From NCBI RefSeq assembly GCF_045062605.1, contig NZ_JBJGDW010000011.1:20586-84585 (forward strand): a stretch of 64,000 nucleotides of DNA. Direction: 5' to 3'. A model generated the notes under the pieces. That model was not told the DNA's origin and did not search any database. It worked only from the letters and a program-made list of their open reading frames with translations. Of the stretch, positions 58,622 through 64,000 are shown piece after piece; positions within the stretch are counted from its first letter, which is position 1; each line of letters opens with the position of its first letter. Position numbers and translations under genes: made by a program. This DNA is from Deinococcus sp045062605. GTDB lineage: Bacteria; Deinococcota; Deinococci; Deinococcales; Deinococcaceae.

Positions 58622-60526
58622 TCACCTTCCCACCTGCCCGGCGTAAAAATCCGCGATTCCCCCGGCGATGGCCTGGGCAAAGCGCTCGCGGCCTTCCGGG
58701 CTGCTCAGCGCACGCAGATTGCCCGCGTCGGTCAGGTAAGCGGTTTCCACCAGCACGCTGATCTGGGCCGTGGGCCGGGTCAGGGCCAGGTCCGCACCGG
58801 GTTTCAGGCCCGCGCCAGGGCCGATGTCCGGCAGCCGGGCGCGCAACTGCCCCAGGACGCCCCCGGCCAGCGCCGCCGCCTGCGGGTGGGTGAAATAGAC
58901 CTCCGGGCCACGAATGCCGCGCGAATCGCGCCCGTCGGGCAGGGCGTTGGCGTGGATTGACACCAGCAGATCGGACTGGGAAGCCTCAGCGCTCAGGCCG
59001 CGCTCGTAGAGGCCCAGGGTCACGTCGGCGGTGCGGGTCAGGTTGACGGTGGCCCCCAGCCCGCGCAGCAACTCGGTGGCACGCAGGGCGATGGGCAGCA
59101 CCAGTCCCTTTTCCGGCACGCGCAGGCTGCCCGCACCGCCGTTCTGGCTGCCGCCGTGGCCTGGATCGAGGGTGATGGTCCGCCCCTCCAGCGGACGCAG
59201 CGGATTCAGAGCCGGGGGCCGCCTGACGCTCAGAACGAGATCGGGGCCGTCGTAATTGGCGGTAAAGCCCCAGGCTTGCGCGGCATTCAGATTCAGCGCC
59301 ACGCGCGTCACACCCAGCGCCACGGGGCGGACCTCCACCCCGGCCAGCAGCGCGTCTGCGCCCTCCGGCCCGGACAGGGGTTGCGCGAGTGTCCCGTAAA
59401 GAGTAACCGCCAGCCGCTGCCCGCCGTCTTCCTGTTCCAGCTTGAAGGGCAGCCGCGCGCCGCCCAGCGGAATACGCACGCGCAGGTCAGCGGTGGGGGC
59501 GAGGGGAGTAGGCCCCAGATCGCGTTTGGGGACGGCGGCCACACTCGTAGAAGGCGCGATTTCATCAGCTTGCGGCGTCGGAACTTCTTCGGAAGGCTCG
59601 GGAGTGGCAGGCATTTCCGGCGCGGCCACACCATCCAGCGTAATGACTCCACCAGCAGCCAGCGCCACAGCTCCGGGCGTGATCTCCAGTTGCTCCGCCG
59701 TGATCAGGGCGCTCTGGCCAGGGGCCAGCCGGGCGCGCACGTCCTCGCCCTGACGGCCCACCAGCGCAAAGGTCATGCCGCCGCGTGGATACAGAATCGC
59801 GCCGCCGTCCAGATCGGTGACCGTGAAGCTGGACTGGTTGAGGCCCAGCCCCAGCACGCTGCCGGGAATCTGCGTGCCCAGGCGTATTCCGCCTCCCGTA
59901 CTGACGCGGCCCGGAGCCACCGCCGTCACCGTTTTGCCGTCCTTTCCCGTCAGGGTGAAGGTGAAGATGGCCTGTCTGAATTCCGCCTGGGTGGGCACGA
60001 CAAAGGTGGCGCGGTACGTCCCGGCGGGTCCCTCGCGCATGGCGACGGGGGCGGCCTTGCCCAGTCGGTAGGCGGCGCGGCCCCCCGGCGAACCCTGGAA
60101 GGCCAGAGAAACGCTGCGCTCTGCGGGCGAGTCTCCGGCGAGGTCCCAGAACTCACGCACTTCTCTGGGTTGGGCGCTCCCGGCGTCAATGGCTGTGGGG
60201 CGCGCTGGAGTCGCCTTGAAGACGGTGCGAATGACCTTCAGGGTGGTCACGCCGGACTGGCCCCCCTGGCGGGCCACTAGCCGCAGATCGTTGGTCCCAA
60301 CTTTCAGAGGCCACCACTCCATGAACAGGCCGTCCGCACCGACGTTGACGGCCTTTCCGTCCACCGTCAGGCTCGCGCCGGGCGTAACGCTGCCTTCCAG
60401 AATGACGTGATCAAAAGCGACACGGTGGCCTCCATCCGGGTAGGCGACGAACACGTCTGGGGCGGCCCAGGCGGCAGAGGTCAGGGCCAGCAGGGCGGGG
60501 GCAAACAGCTTGCGGCGGGAACGCAT
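58622..60526 (-). CDS. N-acetylmuramoyl-L-alanine amidase (Amidase_3, AmiC-like)
   Basis: 634 residues. Signal peptide (LFAPALLALTSAAWA), an N-terminal Ig/beta region, a middle AMIN-like beta region (DLRVRIPLGGARLPFKLEQE, ARLAPGQSALITAEQLEI) and a C-terminal zinc amidase: ITLDPGHGGSQNG (Zn-His), EKGLVLPIAL (Zn-Glu), LLVSIHANALPDG (Zn-His) and SVLVETAYLTDAGN (catalytic Glu). Cleaves peptidoglycan at daughter-cell separation or remodelling. Long N-terminus probably binds the cell wall or an activator. Confidence 0.92.
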   Translation of the reverse strand: MRSRRKLFAPALLALTSAAWAAPDVFVAYPDGGHRVAFDHVILEGSVTPGASLTVDGKAVNVGADGLFMEWWPLKVGTNDLRLVARQGGQSGVTTLKVIRTVFKATPARPTAIDAGSAQPREVREFWDLAGDSPAERSVSLAFQGSPGGRAAYRLGKAAPVAMREGPAGTYRATFVVPTQAEFRQAIFTFTLTGKDGKTVTAVAPGRVSTGGGIRLGTQIPGSVLGLGLNQSSFTVTDLDGGAILYPRGGMTFALVGRQGEDVRARLAPGQSALITAEQLEITPGAVALAAGGVITLDGVAAPEMPATPEPSEEVPTPQADEIAPSTSVAAVPKRDLGPTPLAPTADLRVRIPLGGARLPFKLEQEDGGQRLAVTLYGTLAQPLSGPEGADALLAGVEVRPVALGVTRVALNLNAAQAWGFTANYDGPDLVLSVRRPPALNPLRPLEGRTITLDPGHGGSQNGGAGSLRVPEKGLVLPIALRATELLRGLGATVNLTRTADVTLGLYERGLSAEASQSDLLVSIHANALPDGRDSRGIRGPEVYFTHPQAAALAGGVLGQLRARLPDIGPGAGLKPGADLALTRPTAQISVLVETAYLTDAGNLRALSSPEGRERFAQAIAGGIADFYAGQVGR

Positions 60527-60589
60527 AAGCGAATGTTTAGCACGCCCGGCATATGGGCAGCCCGCAGGCGGCGTATTCTGCGCCTATCC

Positions 60590-61717
60590 ATGAATGACCC
60601 CCTGGTCACGGCCTATCAGGCCCGCGAGGCCCAGTACGCCGCCCTGCGGGACGCGGCGCTGGCGCACACCACGCAGCTTATCGGCGAGGCGGGCCTCAAG
60701 ATCCACAACATCACGGGCCGCCTGAAGCGCCCGGAAAGTCTGGCCGACAAGCTGCGGCGCAAGCCGGGGCGCTACCGCACGCTGGAAGACGTGACCGATC
60801 TGGTGGCCGTGCGCGTCATCACCTATTTCGAGTCGGACGTGGCCGCCGTGTCCCGGCTGCTGGAAGCCCACCACGAGATCAACTGGGAGCATTCGGTAGA
60901 CAAGAGCATGATGCACGACCCGGACCGCTTCGGGTACATGGGCGTGCATTACGTGGTCCGGGTGCCACCGGAAGTCGGACAATTCACGCCGCACGTCACC
61001 GAGCCGCCGCAGCCCAGTTCAAATCAACACTATGAGGTGCAGATTCGCTCGATCCTCCAGCACGCCTGGGCCGAGATCGAGCATGACCTGGGGTACAAGA
61101 GCCGCGAGGCCGTGCCGCGCGAGGTCCAGCGCCGCTTTTACCGGCTGGCCGGACTGCTGGAGATGGCCGACGAGGAATTCATGGCCCTGGACCGCCTGTC
61201 TCGCGACTACGCCGAGACCCTGCCCGAACGGGTGCGTGACGAGCCGGACAGCGTGTTCATCGACGCCCAGAGCATCAGTCATCTGCTGGAGGTTTCTCCG
61301 GTGCGCGATCTGGACGAGGCGGTGGCCGGGGCGCTGGGCGTGCCGCTGCTGACCCGCTGGCCGGACCCGGAACGGCCCCAGCGGCTGGCCACACTGCTGC
61401 ATTACGTGGGCGTGCATTCGGTGGGTGGGCTGCTGGGCGAATTGCGGCGGGGCCGGGCCGACATTCTGAATTTTGCCACCCGCCTGCTGCCGCGCCTGCC
61501 CGAAGCCTGGCTGCCTGCGGGCGGCGTGCGCCCCGGCACCGCGCTGGTCAATCACGCCCTGCTGCGCGCCTGCGCCAATCCCAGCCTGAACCCCCAGGAG
61601 ATCATCACGGCGCTGGACATGTCCGGTGTGCTGAGTGCCCAGCAACTGGTGGACAGTGTGCTGGACGCGTATGCCGGGGTGATCGGCGCGGCAGGCCCTG
61701 ACCCGCGCCACACCTGA
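60590..61717 (+). CDS. RelA/SpoT-domain (p)ppGpp synthetase-like protein
   Basis: 375 residues. The synthetase domain spans about 20-200: NITGRLKRPESLADKL, LEDVTDLVAVRVITYF, DRFGYMGVHYVVRVPP and YEVQIRSILQHAWAEIEHDL are its conserved blocks. There is no HD hydrolase or TGS/ACT domain, so it looks like a small alarmone synthetase, but it has a C-terminal extension of about 170 residues (LLHYVGVHSVGGLLGELRRG and onward) not found in RelQ/RelP. Start ATG with TATTCT 10 bases upstream. It overlaps the 5' side of the amidase gene on the opposite strand. Confidence 0.85.
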   Translation: MNDPLVTAYQAREAQYAALRDAALAHTTQLIGEAGLKIHNITGRLKRPESLADKLRRKPGRYRTLEDVTDLVAVRVITYFESDVAAVSRLLEAHHEINWEHSVDKSMMHDPDRFGYMGVHYVVRVPPEVGQFTPHVTEPPQPSSNQHYEVQIRSILQHAWAEIEHDLGYKSREAVPREVQRRFYRLAGLLEMADEEFMALDRLSRDYAETLPERVRDEPDSVFIDAQSISHLLEVSPVRDLDEAVAGALGVPLLTRWPDPERPQRLATLLHYVGVHSVGGLLGELRRGRADILNFATRLLPRLPEAWLPAGGVRPGTALVNHALLRACANPSLNPQEIITALDMSGVLSAQQLVDSVLDAYAGVIGAAGPDPRHT

Positions 61718-61742
61718 CGCAAAGACCTTTGCTTTTTCTGGC

Positions 61743-61772
61743 CTGCTTGTCCATGGACTGCTTGTCTCTGGC
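61743..61772. repeat. 15-bp tandem repeat upstream of corA
   Basis: CTGCTTGTCCATGGA followed by CTGCTTGTCTCTGGC (10 of 15 identical), with looser flanking units in 15-base register at 61728 and 61773. The core resembles the ACTGCTTG repeats after livK. Confidence 0.6.
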
Positions 61773-61897
61773 CTGTCTGGGGGCTAGCATGGCGTTTGCG
61801 CCGGGCCAAGGCCTGCAAGCGACTGCAACGAACACCCGAGACGAACATTCAAACAGCATTCCCACAACCCGCGTCCCCCGCACAAGGAGGTGAAGAC

Positions 61898-62014
61898 GTG
61901 AACCCTGAACCGCTGGAAGCCGAACCCCCCAGTTGTCGCCCCGCAAGATCAAGCCTCACGCCATCCCTTGCCTGGAGGACGCCATGCACCAAGCCACAAC
62001 CCAGACCAGACTGA
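61898..62014 (+). CDS. Proline-rich leader ORF 1 upstream of corA
   Basis: 38 codons from GTG, beginning VNPEPLEAEPPSCRPARS; about ten prolines. An excellent SD (AAGGAGG, 61884-61890) lies 7 bases before the start. Similar proline-rich leader peptides (MgtL) and the CorL ORF before corA regulate Mg transporters in Salmonella, so a regulatory role is a fair inference, not evidence. Confidence 0.55.
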   Translation: MNPEPLEAEPPSCRPARSSLTPSLAWRTPCTKPQPRPD

Positions 62015-62037
62015 ACGCGGGGGGCGGCCCGTGCTGA
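61984..62037 (+). CDS. Leader ORF 2, overlapping the corA start
   Basis: 17 codons, MHQATTQTRLNAGGGPC, with GGAGG 5 bases before the ATG. It begins inside ORF 1 in another frame and ends 7 bases after the corA GTG begins, so terminating ribosomes could start corA. Its translation would be affected by ORF 1. Confidence 0.55.
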   Translation: MHQATTQTRLNAGGGPC

Positions 62038-62966
62038 CATATTACCGCAGCATCGGCGGCAAGCTGACCCTCGCCGAGGGCTACATCGACGGCTGCTGGA
62101 TCAACGCCGCTGACCCCAGCCCGGAAGAACTGGCCCGCATCAGCCGCGAGACGGGCCTGGAGCTGGACTACCTGTCGTACCCCCTCGACCCGGACGAGCG
62201 CTCCCGCTTCGAGCGCGAGGACGGCAACCTGCTGATCATCATGCAGACCAGTTACCGCCTGCCCGACACCAGCGATATTCCGTATGACACGGTGCCGCTG
62301 GGGATTTTGCACACGGATCACTGTCTGGTCACCGTCTGCATGCTCGAAGACAACCCGGTGATCAAGGACGTGATCAGCGGGCTGGTGCGGCGGGTCAGCA
62401 CGGTCAAGAAGAACCGCCTGACGCTGCAACTGTTCCTGCGAAACGCCCAGCGCTTTCTGATCGACGTGCGCCAGATCAACAAGCGCGTGGACGTGATCGA
62501 GGACAAGCTGGAAAACAGCCAGCAGAACCGCGAACTGCTGAACCTGCTGAAGCTGGAAAAGAGTCTGGTGTACTTCATGACCGGCCTGAAAGCCAACGAG
62601 GCCATGATGGAGCGCGTCAAACGGGACCGGATCTTCGAGATGTACGAGGAAGACAGCGAATTGCTGGACGACGTGCTGATCGAGAATTTGCAGGCCATCG
62701 AGATGGCGTCGATTGCCAGCAACATCCTGACCAGCATGGCCGGAGCCTTTGCCAGCGTGATCAGCAACAACGTCAATCAGGTGGTCAAGGTGCTGACCAT
62801 CACCACGATTCTGGTGGCGATTCCCACGCTGGTCACCAGTATTTTCGGCATGAACGTTCCGGTGCCGTTCCACGACAATCCCAACGGGATGTGGATCGTT
62901 CTGGGGCTGGCGGGGGGGCTGGCGGCGGGGGTGGGCTATCTGTTTTACCGCTGGCGGGTGTTTTAG
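62031..62966 (+). CDS. corA: CorA-type magnesium/cobalt transporter
   Basis: About 311 residues. A large cytoplasmic helical domain (RFLIDVRQINKRVDVIEDKL, LLNLLKLEKSLVYFMTGLKA) is followed by two transmembrane helices with SIFGMNVPVPFHDNP, the GMN ion-selectivity signature. Pentamer, inner membrane. The GTG start gives VLTYYRSIGGKL; it lies inside leader ORF 2 and has no clear SD of its own beyond a G-rich run. Confidence 0.95.
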   Translation: MLTYYRSIGGKLTLAEGYIDGCWINAADPSPEELARISRETGLELDYLSYPLDPDERSRFEREDGNLLIIMQTSYRLPDTSDIPYDTVPLGILHTDHCLVTVCMLEDNPVIKDVISGLVRRVSTVKKNRLTLQLFLRNAQRFLIDVRQINKRVDVIEDKLENSQQNRELLNLLKLEKSLVYFMTGLKANEAMMERVKRDRIFEMYEEDSELLDDVLIENLQAIEMASIASNILTSMAGAFASVISNNVNQVVKVLTITTILVAIPTLVTSIFGMNVPVPFHDNPNGMWIVLGLAGGLAAGVGYLFYRWRVF

Positions 62967-63032
62967 GAGGTTGTGGGAGATGGGCTGTGGGGTGTGGGAA
63001 GAGCCTGAGCATCGTATTTTTTGGCCCCGGTC

Positions 63033-63836
63033 TTAGCGCTGGGCCGAGATAAAGACCACGCGCTTGGACACGCGCCATTCGCCGCCCTGCGTGCGGGCCG
63101 TCAATACCTGCGTTAGAGCCGCCCGGATGCGCTCCAACCCGTCAGGCGTGAGCCTGTGCATGGGCGACATGGATTCCAGGTAGGCCAACACTGGCTCGGG
63201 GCCGTCAAAGGCCAGCGCCCCATCCACGAAATCAAGCTGGACATTGCCGAACGCCGCCCGCACCAATGCTTCCCCGTGGACCTCCGAGAAGACTTCCGAG
63301 CCGCCCCGGTGAAAGAGCAGTTCGGTCAGGATGGGTTCGCCGGGCAACGCCTCCGCTACCGCTTCCCACAGTTCGGCCATGTAGCCCGAAGCGTTGGTCA
63401 CGGCCAGAAAACACCCGCCGGGTTTCAGCACTCGCCTGAATTCAGCCAGTGCCGCCGCCACGTCGGGAACGTGATACAGCATGTGACGGGCGGTGACGAC
63501 ATCGAAACTGGCATCCGCAAAGGGCAGCGCCGCCGCGTCCCCCTGCTGGAATTCAACGGCTGGATATTTCTCGGCGGCCCGTGTCACCATGCCCGCCGAG
63601 AAGTCCACGCCGACGATGCGCCCCCGGTGGCCTTCCTGCCGCAGCCGTCCCGGAAAGTCGCCCGGACCCGTGCCGACATCCAGCAGCGCCTCGTCGCCAC
63701 TCAGGGCCAGCAGGCGGTCCACGGTGTCCTCCAGCCCCGGCCCTACGCTGTAGCGCTCGTGCGTCCCGATGCGGGTTCGCAGGTGGCGCTCGGTGGCGTA
63801 CTGCGCGGCGACTTCGGCGGGCGAGTAGGAAGGCAT
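63033..63836 (-). CDS. Class I SAM-dependent methyltransferase
   Basis: About 267 residues. LLDVGTGPGDFPGRLRQEGH is motif I, FQQGDAAALPFADASFDVVT motif II/III, and RRVLKPGGCFLAVTNASGYM motif IV/V, as in UbiE/Coq5-like enzymes. Substrate unknown. The ATG (MPSYSPAEVAAQ) has TATCCT on the minus strand (63843-63848) 6 bases upstream (leaderless). A truncated repeat copy lies just upstream. Confidence 0.85.
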   Translation of the reverse strand: MPSYSPAEVAAQYATERHLRTRIGTHERYSVGPGLEDTVDRLLALSGDEALLDVGTGPGDFPGRLRQEGHRGRIVGVDFSAGMVTRAAEKYPAVEFQQGDAAALPFADASFDVVTARHMLYHVPDVAAALAEFRRVLKPGGCFLAVTNASGYMAELWEAVAEALPGEPILTELLFHRGGSEVFSEVHGEALVRAAFGNVQLDFVDGALAFDGPEPVLAYLESMSPMHRLTPDGLERIRAALTQVLTARTQGGEWRVSKRVVFISAQR

Positions 63837-63863
63837 GGGGGGAGGATAGCGAAGCGGAAAGGC

Positions 63864-63931
63864 AACCCCTCTCCTGCGGAGCTGTGCCAGCCAGTCTGCT
63901 TCGCAGCCAGCTCCCCTCAAAAGGGCTGAGT
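63864..63931 (-). repeat. Truncated copy 4 of the MITE-like repeat, inverted
   Basis: Matches the reverse complement of the right end of copy 3 (AACCCCTCTCCTGCGGAGCT, then GTGCCAGCCAGTC and CAGCTCCCCTCAAAAGGG) and then stops, so it carries one terminal repeat only. It begins 28 bases before the methyltransferase start codon, in its promoter region. Confidence 0.8.
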
Positions 63932-64000
63932 GATGCACGGAAGTCTCTCATGATTTTATTTTCGCGTTCCAGCCGAGAAAAACAGCTTCAAAGCGTTCCA

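Overview
The window looks like a chromosomal segment of a Deinococcus species. It is GC-rich. It carries an AAA-pathway homoisocitrate dehydrogenase of the Thermus/Deinococcus kind, an LEA-like desiccation protein, several Nudix hydrolases and an sdhCDAB operon. Many genes have a TANNNT -10 box only 6-7 bases before the start codon, the arrangement of leaderless mRNAs known to be common in Deinococcus. The species cannot be fixed from sequence reading alone. No tRNA, rRNA, CRISPR array or intact insertion sequence was seen.

Layout. 1-4.7 kb: a lipoprotein barnase-type RNase with its barstar inhibitor, a DUF3445 (heme-dependent oxidative N-demethylase-like) gene, hemB overlapping a dual-specificity phosphatase, and two small genes. 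4.7-8.1 kb: sdhCDAB (minus strand). 8.3-13.3 kb: a large lipoprotein, then a split MnmC pair (methyltransferase and FAD oxidoreductase) for tRNA wobble-uridine modification. 13.3-17.1 kb: homoisocitrate dehydrogenase, a decayed IS4-type transposase and glutamine synthetase. 17.5-23.3 kb: a complete livKHMGF branched-chain amino-acid transporter with a clear sigma70 promoter and an internal terminator after livK. 23.3-30 kb: an AttH/CrtC-like lipoprotein, membrane proteins, hisZ-hisG, a broken DUF2262 gene and a MalY/PatB-type aminotransferase.

30-42 kb: a sugar/nucleoside-type ABC ATPase, a PAP2 phosphatase, a diheme cytochrome c with an amber codon inside a small duplication, an HNH protein, DUF1517, the LEA-like protein, an aldo/keto reductase, def-fmt, and a secreted DUF3298-like protein with a pentapeptide repeat. 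42-47 kb: an orphan response regulator, an alpha/beta hydrolase lacking its nucleophile, a divergent MFS/regulator pair and a tandem Nudix protein. 47-52.4 kb: pheS and pheT separated by a Nudix gene and two AT-richer SUKH (SMI1/KNR4) genes, with a leader ORF and terminator before pheS. 52.7-64 kb: glyA, a frameshifted GAF-HD-GYP gene, a HAD/thioredoxin-reductase-like/SDR cluster, an AmiC-type amidase, a RelA/SpoT-domain synthetase, corA behind two leader ORFs, and a methyltransferase.

Three genome-scale patterns stand out. (1) A dispersed 125-165 bp palindromic, MITE-like repeat occurs in at least three full copies plus one truncated inverted copy. (2) Short tandem duplications of mostly 14, 15 or 18 bp sit at or just before gene starts at nine or more loci, and one has created a stop codon. 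(3) Leaderless starts are common, and several start codons were re-chosen on this basis. The most interesting regulatory candidates are the proline-rich leader ORF plus a translationally coupled mini-ORF ahead of corA, and the leaderless leader ORF plus terminator ahead of pheS.
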